The translations under genes and the position numbers were made by a program. This document shows, one piece after another, positions 1 through 5,206 of a stretch of 5,849 nt of DNA. Source of the stretch: Firmicutes bacterium ADurb.Bin467 (GTDB lineage: Bacteria; Bacillota; Clostridia; Christensenellales; Aristaeellaceae); the NCBI GenBank assembly GCA_002068815.1, contig MWAC01000117.1, positions 1 through 5,849 on the forward strand, given 5' to 3'. Numbering within the stretch: the first letter of the stretch is position 1; each line of letters starts with the position of its first letter. The notes under the pieces were generated by a model. It worked only from the letters and a program-made list of their open reading frames with translations, was not told the origin of the DNA and did not search any database.

Positions 1-429
1 ATGTTCGTCATACCGCTCATCGTCTGGTGGAAGATGGCGGACAAGCGGCGGATGCTCGAGATCTGCGTATTCGGGCTGCTCATCAACGTCGCCGCCTCGT
101 TCCTCGACGTGTTCGGCACGCTCTACGGGCTGTGGGAGTACCCGGTCCACATACTGCCGATGAACTCGCTTTTGTTCCCGGTCGACTACGTCATCGTGCC
201 GACCGTCGGCATGCACCTCTACCAGCGGTTCGCGAAGTGGAAGCCGTTCCTCCTCGCGTGCACGGCCGCGAGCGCCGTCATGTCGTTTGCCTGCGAACCG
301 CTCGCGGTCTGGCTCGGCATGTACAAGCTGTTCCAGTGGAAGTACGTGTATTCCTTCCCGATCTACATCGCGCTCTACGCCATCGCGCGGCTGATCACGC
401 AGCGCCTCGTGCGCAAGTCGCAGAGGTGA
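1..429 (+). CDS. CBO0543-family integral membrane protein, probably 5'-partial
   Basis: The 142 visible residues are a hydrophobic multi-span membrane protein of unknown function. Hydrophobic stretches lie at about residues 1-10, 20-40, 59-75, 82-98 and 117-135, separated by short polar loops. Recognisable family features are LWEYPVH (44-50), PVDY followed by a Pro (60-67), HLYQRF (72-77), ACEPLAVWLGMY (97-108) and WKYVYSFPIY (113-122), the set I associate with the Bacillota CBO0543 family. Family members usually carry about 25 more residues, a first helix, before the WWK-D-KR segment found here at 9-17. The ATG at base 1 is therefore probably an internal Met, with the true start left of the window. 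The TGA at 427-429 is directly followed by the stop of the convergent permease gene. The role is unknown; the family name describes similarity only. Confidence 0.8.
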   Translation: MFVIPLIVWWKMADKRRMLEICVFGLLINVAASFLDVFGTLYGLWEYPVHILPMNSLLFPVDYVIVPTVGMHLYQRFAKWKPFLLACTAASAVMSFACEPLAVWLGMYKLFQWKYVYSFPIYIALYAIARLITQRLVRKSQR

Positions 430-1287
430 CTACGACCTCCCCTTCCTCGAAAAGCGCAGTATCGAGAGCGCATAGAACAGGAGCGCCGAGCCGACGAGCA
501 TCAGCAGGCTGGCGTAGCCCGGCAGCACTTGCCCGCCGAACCGGAAGTCGATGCCCATCGCCTCGCGGAAGCCCTGCTCGGCGAACGCCGGCGCGCCCCG
601 GAACACCCTTTCGAGCGCATCCTCCGTCATCACCCGGCGGATCAAGAGCGCCGCGTGCGAGACCGGGAACAGCTTGATGAACCACTGCACCGGCCCCGGC
701 AGCGCGCCGATCGGCACGTAGATCCCCGTCAGAAAGCCGATCAGCGTGCCCAGAATGCTGCTCGCGGTTCCGAACGCGTTCTGGCTCTTGAAAAACGAGA
801 TCAGCAGCGAGATCATCGCGGTGTTCGAGAGCGCCGAGAGCAATATCAGCGCGACGGCCTCGATCATCTTCGAAACCGGCAGCATTTGGCCGCCGCGGAA
901 GACGATGTACGCCTGCGAGAGCGCGAACGCGATCAGCGTCATGATCGCGCCCACGACGAACGACGAGAGCACGTACCCGCCCGCAATCCTGCCCTTGCCG
1001 ATGGGCGATGCGTGGAAGTCCTTGATGATCTTGTGCGCGCGGTCGTCGACCATCGTGCCGAACGCGCCCATCACCGTCGTGACCGACATCACCGCGAGCA
1101 GCCCCGCCATGATCCAGCTGTCCGTCAGCGCCTTCGCGCCGACCACCTTCGGAAGCTCCTGCGTCCACACGTCGCCCAGGAACAGCACGTACAGCGCGAG
1201 TATGATCAGCACCGACAAGAGCGAGAAGAACACCGACGCCCTGTCCCGGAAAAACACCTTCAGATTGCGAAACACGAACGATTTCAT
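430..1287 (-). CDS. ABC-2 type exporter permease subunit
   Basis: This 285-residue protein is the membrane-spanning partner of the ATPase encoded just upstream; together they would form an efflux transporter in the cytoplasmic membrane. Six hydrophobic spans are visible at about 20-38, 57-79, 102-127, 142-165, 171-192 and 257-277. The cytoplasmic loop DDRAHKIIKDFHASPIGKGR (81-100) and the segment GIYVPIGALP (188-197) before LFPVSHA (206-212) are typical of ABC-2 permeases of the drug/antibiotic-resistance (DrrB-like) and polysaccharide-export type. Length is normal for a single-domain permease. The ATG overlaps the ATPase stop codon in an ATGA (1284-1287). An AAGGGAG-type ribosome binding site sits about 8 bases upstream inside the ATPase gene, so translation is probably coupled. 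The substrate cannot be inferred; drugs, lipids, peptides or toxic metabolites are all possible. Confidence 0.92.
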   Translation of the reverse strand: MKSFVFRNLKVFFRDRASVFFSLLSVLIILALYVLFLGDVWTQELPKVVGAKALTDSWIMAGLLAVMSVTTVMGAFGTMVDDRAHKIIKDFHASPIGKGRIAGGYVLSSFVVGAIMTLIAFALSQAYIVFRGGQMLPVSKMIEAVALILLSALSNTAMISLLISFFKSQNAFGTASSILGTLIGFLTGIYVPIGALPGPVQWFIKLFPVSHAALLIRRVMTEDALERVFRGAPAFAEQGFREAMGIDFRFGGQVLPGYASLLMLVGSALLFYALSILRFSRKGRS

Positions 1288-2198
1288 GGCCGAATCTCCC
1301 TTCCGGTGATGCCGATGAAGGCGTCGTCCATCGTGCCCCCGAGCACCTCGAAGCCGAAGATGAACGGCTTCGCCGCTTCAAGCAGCGGCAGTGCCTCCAT
1401 CGTCGAGCCGAGCTTTACGACGACCTGATCGGACACCCGTTCAAACCGCGCGTTCATCTCGCCGAGCGCGCGCGCGAGCCCTTCCGCGTCCGACGGAAAC
1501 AGCTTCAGACGGTCGCTCGCGTACTCCGCCCGGAGCTGGTTCGGCGTGCCCTTCGCGACGATATGCCCGCCGTCGATGACGACGACGTAGTCCGCCTCCG
1601 CGGCCTCCTCCATGTAGTGCGTCGTCAGGAACACCGTCAGCCCCGTCTCCCGCTTAAGCGTCTGCACGCTGTCCCAGACGCCCTTCCTCGTCTGCGGGTC
1701 GAGCCCGGTCGTCGGCTCGTCGAGGAACAGCAGCTTCGGCGTATTGATCAGCGCGCGCGCGATGTCCGCCCTGCGCCGCTGCCCGCCGGAGAGCTTCCCG
1801 TACGGCCGCTTCAGAAAATCCCCGGCGTCCGCCTCGCGCGCCGCCCAGCGAACCGCCTCGGCAAGCTCCGCGCGCGTCTTTTTGTAGAACCCGCCCCGCG
1901 CGCGCATGTTCTCCTCGACCGTCAAAAGCGGGTCGAGCAGGTGATCCTGAAACACGACGCCGATCGACGCGCGAATCGCCGCGTCGTCCTTTCCCAGCCG
2001 ATGGCCGTCGAGCGCGACCTCGCCCGCGTCCGGCTTCAAGATCGTGCAGAGTATGTCGATCGTCGTCGACTTGCCCGCGCCGTTCGGCCCGAGAAACGCG
2101 AACAGCTTGCCGCGATCCAGGTAGAAGTCGATGCCGTCGACCGCCCGCACAGGCCCGTACGCCTTCTTCAACCCCTCGACCTCGAGGATTTTCTCCAT
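1284..2198 (-). CDS. ABC transporter ATP-binding protein, DrrA-like exporter type
   Basis: This is the 304-residue ATPase that powers the permease encoded immediately downstream. All nucleotide-binding motifs are intact: Walker A GPNGAGKST (37-45), Q-loop Gln84 in VVFQD, signature LSGGQRRR (136-143), Walker B LLFLDEP (156-162) with catalytic Glu161, D-loop TGLD (164-167) and switch His194 in LTTH. After the roughly 220-residue ATPase domain there is a C-terminal extension ending in TMDDAFIGITGREI (289-302), the pattern seen in DrrA-type drug and lipid exporters. The ATG at 2198 follows a G-rich ribosome binding site (GGGGGTGAGG, 2210-2201) and an extended -10 promoter. It is the first gene of a two-gene operon and is transcribed divergently from the PadR operon. 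That arrangement often marks exporters under local repressor control, though this is inference here. Confidence 0.97.
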   Translation of the reverse strand: MEKILEVEGLKKAYGPVRAVDGIDFYLDRGKLFAFLGPNGAGKSTTIDILCTILKPDAGEVALDGHRLGKDDAAIRASIGVVFQDHLLDPLLTVEENMRARGGFYKKTRAELAEAVRWAAREADAGDFLKRPYGKLSGGQRRRADIARALINTPKLLFLDEPTTGLDPQTRKGVWDSVQTLKRETGLTVFLTTHYMEEAAEADYVVVIDGGHIVAKGTPNQLRAEYASDRLKLFPSDAEGLARALGEMNARFERVSDQVVVKLGSTMEALPLLEAAKPFIFGFEVLGGTMDDAFIGITGREIRP

Positions 2199-2221
2199 GC
2201 CCTCACCCCCAAATTGTCCAC

Positions 2222-2250
2222 ATTATACCATGCCGCCCCGCGCCGCACAA
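2222..2250 (-). promoter_or_regulatory. Extended -10 promoter for the ABC exporter operon
   Basis: Reading leftward, TGGTATAAT covers 2230-2222. This is a perfect TATAAT -10 with the TGn extension. A weak -35, TTGTGC (2250-2245, 3 of 6 consensus bases), lies 17 bases upstream; the extended -10 could compensate for it. The start of transcription would fall near 2215, leaving a leader of about 17 bases before the ATPase ATG at 2198. Confidence 0.65.
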
Positions 2251-2376
2251 GGAACGCGGGGGCGCTCCTTATTAGAAGTGCATTAAAACGCACGGCGGAC
2301 GCAGAGGCGCCGCTCCGCATCGGAGCCGCATGAAAACGCCCGTCCCCTCCCCCGAAAAATATTTCTGCAAAGGGGC

Positions 2377-2405
2377 TTGACAGGTGCGCGGAACTATTAT
2401 ATAAT
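2377..2405 (+). promoter_or_regulatory. Perfect sigma-A-type promoter of the PadR-HAAS-SDR-SDR operon
   Basis: TTGACA (2377-2382) and TATAAT (2400-2405) match both consensus hexamers exactly and are separated by the optimal 17 bases. The surroundings turn AT-rich in an otherwise GC-rich window, with AAAAATATTT lying just upstream at 2356-2365. Transcription should start near 2412, about 47 bases before the PadR start codon. A promoter this strong next to a repressor gene implies that it is normally held off by a bound protein. Confidence 0.9.
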
Positions 2406-2425
2406 ATTCAGTAGTACGATGTGAC
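2396..2425 (-). promoter_or_regulatory. Possible leftward promoter sharing the palindromic -10
   Basis: The -10 region is the perfect 12-base palindrome TATTATATAATA (2395-2406), so TATAAT also reads on the minus strand at 2401-2396. A four-of-six -35, GTCACA (2425-2420), lies 18 bases upstream on that strand. If active, it would give the ABC exporter a second transcript with a leader of about 190 bases. This is tentative, because AT-rich palindromes can mimic -10 boxes. Confidence 0.3.
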
Positions 2426-2435
2426 TAGTACTATT
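2410..2435. promoter_or_regulatory. TAGTAC repeat, candidate PadR operator
   Basis: TAGTAC occurs at 2412-2417 and again at 2426-2431. The second copy is part of the perfect 8-base palindrome TAGTACTA (2426-2433). As a dyad, TAGTAC (2412-2417) pairs with GTACTA (2428-2433) across 10 bases. The element begins at the expected transcription start and runs about 20 bases into the leader, where a bound dimer would block RNA polymerase. Autoregulation is usual for PadR proteins. The assignment of this repeat to PadR is inferred from position. Confidence 0.6.
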
Positions 2436-2444
2436 CCATCTCTG

Positions 2445-2451
2445 AAGGAGG
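2445..2451 (+). promoter_or_regulatory. Ribosome binding site that selects the TTG start of PadR
   Basis: AAGGAGG is a full anti-16S match. It lies 7 bases before TTG at 2459, 11 bases before an out-of-frame ATG at 2463 and 13 bases before an in-frame GTG at 2465. The spacing favours TTG. Confidence 0.85.
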
Positions 2452-2458
2452 CGGGAAC

Positions 2459-2785
2459 TTGAATGTGCAGTACAAGAAGGGCGTGATCGAGCTGTGCGTG
2501 TTGTCGATGCTCGCGCGGCGCGACTGCTACGGCTACGACGTGTCGGAGAACATCTCGCGGCTGATCGACATCTCGGACGGGACGGTCTATCCGATCCTGC
2601 GGAAGCTCAAGAACGATGGGCTCGTCACGACCTACCTGCAAGAGGAGAGCGGCGGCCCCCCGCGCAAGTACTACAAGCTCACGAAGCTCGGCCGCGAGCA
2701 GTATCTCTCCGACAAAAACGAGTGGCTCGGATTTGTCGAATCCGTCAGACAGATGCTGGAGGAGGATGACCATGAACAGGATTGA
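2459..2785 (+). CDS. PadR-family transcriptional regulator
   Basis: This 108-residue protein is a winged-helix DNA-binding repressor that acts as a dimer. The family opening is MNVQYKKGVIELCVLSML (1-18). YGYDVSENI (24-32) leads into the recognition-helix region SDGTVYPILRKLKNDGLV (39-56). The beta-wing is EESGGPPRKYYKLTKLG (62-78), and a short C-terminal dimerisation helix spans about 80-103, as in the small PadR subfamily. The TTG start is chosen because its ribosome binding site is ideally spaced and because the resulting N-terminus matches the family exactly. It is the first gene of a four-gene operon behind a consensus promoter carrying a TAGTAC repeat. The last 14 bases overlap the HAAS gene in another frame. 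Such regulators usually control their own operon and often a neighbouring exporter. The inducing ligand is unknown. Confidence 0.97.
   Translation: MNVQYKKGVIELCVLSMLARRDCYGYDVSENISRLIDISDGTVYPILRKLKNDGLVTTYLQEESGGPPRKYYKLTKLGREQYLSDKNEWLGFVESVRQMLEEDDHEQD
2760..2765 (+). promoter_or_regulatory. Ribosome binding site of the HAAS gene, inside padR
   Basis: AGGAGG, part of GGAGGAGG at 2758-2765, ends 6 bases before the ATG at 2772. It directly abuts an earlier in-frame ATG at 2766, which is too close to use. The site therefore fixes the HAAS start at 2772. Confidence 0.85.
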
Positions 2786-3491
2786 ATTCTTGAAGAGGCT
2801 TCGGGAGAGGCTTGACGCGCTCGCGATCGGCGACGTCGACGAGATCGTGTCGCAGTACGAGGAGCACTTCGCCTACAAGCAGGCGGACGGCTATTCCGAG
2901 GAGGAAGTCGCGGCGAAGCTCGGAAGCCCCGAGCAATTGGCCGCGCAGTTTGCGACCGCGGGCGAGGGCAAGCGGCCGGGCGGCTCGAAGGCGCTGACCG
3001 TGCTGGGGCTGGTGTTTACCGACCTCTTCGCCGGGATGTTCTTCGTCGTTTTGTACGCGTGGACGGCGGCGGTCGCGGTCCTCTCGATCGCCTCGGCGGT
3101 GCTCGGCGCGTGCCTGCTCGCGGGCTTCAACCCGTACTCGCTGATCCCCGGTTTGCCCTACGGCTGCGCGCTCCTGATGGCCGGCTCGCTGATCGCGTTG
3201 GGCGTGCTCTCGGCGGTCGGGTGCCTGTATTTCGGCGCCTTTACGCGAAGGCTCGCGCGCGCCTACGGAAGGTACCGCCGGAATCTGCTCGCGGCCGCGT
3301 CCGGAAGGGCGATCGCGCCGCCGGTCTCCCCGCAGCCGTTCTTTCCCGCGAGGGTGAACCGACGGCTCCGGAGGATCGCGTGGGTGTCTCTCTGCGCGTT
3401 CGCCGTCGGCTTCGTCGCGGGCTACATCGCCTGCGCCGCCTCCGCGGGCGCGCTCGAGTTCTGGCACGCGTGGGGCTGGTTCGTCCAATAG
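2772..3491 (+). CDS. HAAS/DUF1700 domain-containing membrane protein
   Basis: This 239-residue protein combines a cytoplasmic HAAS (DUF1700) domain with a multi-span membrane part. Residues 1-60 form the helical HAAS domain: MNRIEFLKRLRERL at the start, DEIVSQYEEHFAYK (23-36), and EEEVAAKLGSPEQLAAQF (43-60), the characteristic alpha-helical signature. Hydrophobic spans follow at about 74-95, 97-119, 129-157 and 202-225, with a basic, proline-containing cytoplasmic stretch (158-201) between the last two. The ATG at 2772 is preferred over one at 2766, because of ribosome-site spacing and because MNRxEFL is the usual family start. HAAS proteins are commonly encoded directly after PadR regulators, as here, and are thought to act in the same signalling or response unit; the biochemical role is not established. 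The 14-base overlap with padR suggests translational coupling. No enzymatic motif is visible in the C-terminal part. Confidence 0.93.
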   Translation: MNRIEFLKRLRERLDALAIGDVDEIVSQYEEHFAYKQADGYSEEEVAAKLGSPEQLAAQFATAGEGKRPGGSKALTVLGLVFTDLFAGMFFVVLYAWTAAVAVLSIASAVLGACLLAGFNPYSLIPGLPYGCALLMAGSLIALGVLSAVGCLYFGAFTRRLARAYGRYRRNLLAAASGRAIAPPVSPQPFFPARVNRRLRRIAWVSLCAFAVGFVAGYIACAASAGALEFWHAWGWFVQ

Positions 3492-3506
3492 CGGGAGGGA
3501 TCGGGC

Positions 3507-4364
3507 ATGAAGACCGTTGTTGTGACCGGCGCGACGTCGGGCATCGGCCTCGCCGCGTGCCGCGAGCTCGCGAAGCTGGGGTACGGGATCATCGGCGTCG
3601 GGCGGAACGCCGACCGCTGCGCCGGGACCGCCGAGGCGCTTCAAGGGGAATTTCCCGAGGCATCCATAGCATACTTCTGCGCGGACCTTTCGAGGCAGGC
3701 GGAGGTGCTTCGCGTCGGGCGCGAGATCCGCTCGCATGTCGAAGAGAAGTGCGAGGGGAAGCTCCGCGCGCTCGTCAGCAACGCCGGCGGCGTGCGCAGT
3801 TACTACACGACGACCGAGGACGGCTACGAGACCGTGTTCGCGCTGAACCACCTCGCCGGGTTTCTGCTTTCGCATGCGCTGCTCCCGTGCCTCAAGGCGG
3901 GCGGCGGGCGGCTGCTCGTCACGTCGAGCGCGTCGCATAAGGGTACGCGGGTCAACTGGCGCGACATCATGTTCAGGCGCCGGTACAACCCGCTCGCGGT
4001 CTACAAGCAGTCGAAGCTCCTGAACGCGCTGTTCGCCTTCGGCTTCCGCGACCGCTTCTCCGGGCTCGGCGTCTCGGCCGCGTGCGTGGACCCCGGCCTC
4101 GTCCGGACGGAGATCGGGCTCAAGGACACCGGCGGCCTCGTGAAATTCGTCTGGGGGCTCCGGATGAAGCGCGGCGTCGAGCCCGAGGTACCCGCGAGGG
4201 CGTTCGCCCGGCTGATCGACGCGGAGGAGCCGCCGAGGGCGCTCTATTACCGCGGCGCAAAACCGGCGCGGCACAGCCGGCAGGTCAATCGAAAGAACGC
4301 CGACAGGCTGTGGAATTTGTCCGAACAGCTCTCCGGCGCGCATCGGGAGGAGGCAAAGACATGA
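3507..4364 (+). CDS. Short-chain dehydrogenase/reductase, retinol-dehydrogenase-like, probably NADP(H)-dependent
   Basis: This 285-residue Rossmann-fold oxidoreductase interconverts an alcohol and a carbonyl. Motifs run in order: cofactor loop TGATSGIG (7-14), Arg33 in GVGRNADR, adenine-contact Asp60-Leu61, NAGG (92-95), Asn114, catalytic Ser141 region VTSSAS (138-143), catalytic Tyr166 and Lys170 in YKQSK, and DPGLVRTE (195-202). Arg33 at the end of the second strand is the usual mark of NADP(H) preference. NHLAGFLLSHALLPCL (114-129) and YKQSKLLNALFAF (166-178) resemble the retinol dehydrogenase and protochlorophyllide-reductase-like branch, which often handles bulky hydrophobic substrates. 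A GGGAGG ribosome site 8 bases before the ATG sits in the 15-base gap after the HAAS gene, so it is cotranscribed. It overlaps the next SDR by 4 bases. The substrate is unknown. Confidence 0.94.
   Translation: MKTVVVTGATSGIGLAACRELAKLGYGIIGVGRNADRCAGTAEALQGEFPEASIAYFCADLSRQAEVLRVGREIRSHVEEKCEGKLRALVSNAGGVRSYYTTTEDGYETVFALNHLAGFLLSHALLPCLKAGGGRLLVTSSASHKGTRVNWRDIMFRRRYNPLAVYKQSKLLNALFAFGFRDRFSGLGVSAACVDPGLVRTEIGLKDTGGLVKFVWGLRMKRGVEPEVPARAFARLIDAEEPPRALYYRGAKPARHSRQVNRKNADRLWNLSEQLSGAHREEAKT
4348..4353 (+). promoter_or_regulatory. Ribosome binding site of the second SDR
   Basis: AGGAGG lies inside the 3' end of the first SDR gene, 7 bases before the ATG at 4361. The next in-frame ATG at 4370 would be 16 bases away, so 4361 is preferred. 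Confidence 0.85.
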
Positions 4365-5149
4365 CCGTCATGATCACGGGCGCCGCGGGCGGACTCGGCA
4401 GGGCGTTCGCGATGGAGTGCGCCGCGCGCGGACACGACCTTCTGCTGACCGACCTGAGCGCCGAGGGGCTCGGCCGCGTGTCGCAGGGCATACGGCGGCT
4501 GTACGGCGTGCGCGTATTCGAAAAGAGCTGCGACATCACCGACGAACGTGCCGTCGACGAGCTGATCGCGTATGCGAACGGCGCGGGGCTCCGGCTCGAC
4601 ATGCTGCTCAACGTCGCCGGGCTCGACCGCGAGGGCGGTTTCCTCGAGCGCGGCTTCGGGGACATCAGCGCCATACTGCGCGTCAACGTCGAGGCGACGC
4701 TGCGCGTCACGCACCGGGCGCTGTCGCTTCGGCGCGCGGACGGCCGGTTCCACATCGTGTTCGTGTCGAGCCTCGCGTCGATGTACCCGATGCCTCTGAA
4801 GGCCACGTACGCCGCGTCGAAGCGGTTCCTGCTCGACTTCTCGATCGCGCTCGGGCGGGAGCTCGAGCGCGAGAACGTGTCCGTGCTCGCGCTCTGCCCG
4901 GGCGGCATGCCCACGCGCGACGACTGCATCCGCGCGATCGAGGCCCAGGGCTTCTGGGGAAGGGCCACGACGACGGCGCTCGAGACGGTCACGCGCCGCA
5001 CGATCGCGAAGGCGCTGCGCGGCAAAAAGGTCTACGTGCCCGGCGCGGTGAACCTGCTGTTCAGCATCCTCGGCAAGGTCGTGCCGCCGCTCGCGGTCGC
5101 GAAGCTGGTGTACCGCAGGTGGAGCAGCGTGCAGAAAAAGCTCGCCTGA
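4361..5149 (+). CDS. Short-chain dehydrogenase/reductase, classical type, probably NAD(H)-dependent
   Basis: This 262-residue SDR differs from its upstream neighbour. It carries TGAAGGLG (6-13), Asp31 at the end of strand two in LLLTD, CDIT with Asp58 (57-60), NVAG (84-87) in place of the usual NNAG or NAG, Asn109, catalytic Ser137 region VSSLAS (135-140), catalytic Tyr150 and Lys154 in YAASK, and CPGGMPT (179-185). Asp31 usually selects NAD(H). The tail (about 228-251, VPGAVNLLFSILGKVVPPLA and following) is hydrophobic and followed by YRRW, so the enzyme may sit on the membrane surface or bind a lipid-like substrate. This tail recalls 3-oxoacyl and 17-beta-hydroxysteroid reductase-like SDRs, but the match is loose. 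The ATG shares an ATGA overlap with the upstream SDR stop, so the two are probably made in balanced amounts. It is the last gene of the operon, with no strong terminator of its own. Confidence 0.93.
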   Translation: MTVMITGAAGGLGRAFAMECAARGHDLLLTDLSAEGLGRVSQGIRRLYGVRVFEKSCDITDERAVDELIAYANGAGLRLDMLLNVAGLDREGGFLERGFGDISAILRVNVEATLRVTHRALSLRRADGRFHIVFVSSLASMYPMPLKATYAASKRFLLDFSIALGRELERENVSVLALCPGGMPTRDDCIRAIEAQGFWGRATTTALETVTRRTIAKALRGKKVYVPGAVNLLFSILGKVVPPLAVAKLVYRRWSSVQKKLA

Positions 5150-5163
5150 AGCGTCCACCCGTT

Positions 5164-5198
5164 CAAAAATGCCGCCCGGACGACATCGTCCGGGCGGC
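5164..5198 (-). terminator. Intrinsic terminator of the medium-chain dehydrogenase gene
   Basis: A perfect 13-base inverted repeat (GCCGCCCGGACGA at 5171-5183 with its complement at 5186-5198) is followed on the minus strand by ATTTTTG (5170-5164). The hairpin begins 8 bases after the dehydrogenase stop codon. On the plus strand no T-run follows the stem, so it should act mainly leftward. Confidence 0.9.
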
Positions 5199-5206
5199 TG
5201 CCGCGT

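Noticed and set aside
529..1428. Open frame of 299 codons on the plus strand
   Set aside because: It lies opposite the ABC permease, is dominated by Arg, Glu, His and Gln, and has no recognisable motif; the permease frame is clearly the coding one.
2249..2270. Hairpin AAGGA...TCCTT with a GC core in the control region
   Set aside because: It has one mismatch (A2254 opposite C2265) and no T-run on either side, so it is not a terminator. It overlaps the weak -35 by two bases only. No function can be supported.
2312..2326. Perfect small hairpin GCTCCG-CAT-CGGAGC
   Set aside because: It lies upstream of the rightward promoter, is only 6 bases per arm with no T-run, and is the kind of repeat expected by chance in GC-rich DNA.
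1563..2333. Open frame of 256 codons on the plus strand
   Set aside because: It is antisense to the ABC ATPase, which carries every ATPase motif, and it runs on into the control region.
2616..2771. N-terminal extension of the HAAS frame by 52 codons
   Set aside because: The frame is open, but the extension lies within padR, is of biased composition, and the AGGAGG at 2760-2765 together with the family-typical MNRIEFL places the start at 2772.
2745..4343. Long open frame of 532 codons on the minus strand
   Set aside because: It lies antisense to padR, the HAAS gene and the first SDR, is rich in Arg, Ala, Glu and Pro, and shows no domain. It is the usual by-product of high G+C coding DNA.
4247..5158. 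Open frame of 303 codons on the minus strand
   Set aside because: It is antisense to the second SDR, is of low-complexity Arg/Ala/Val/Glu composition, and has no plausible fold, ribosome site or promoter.
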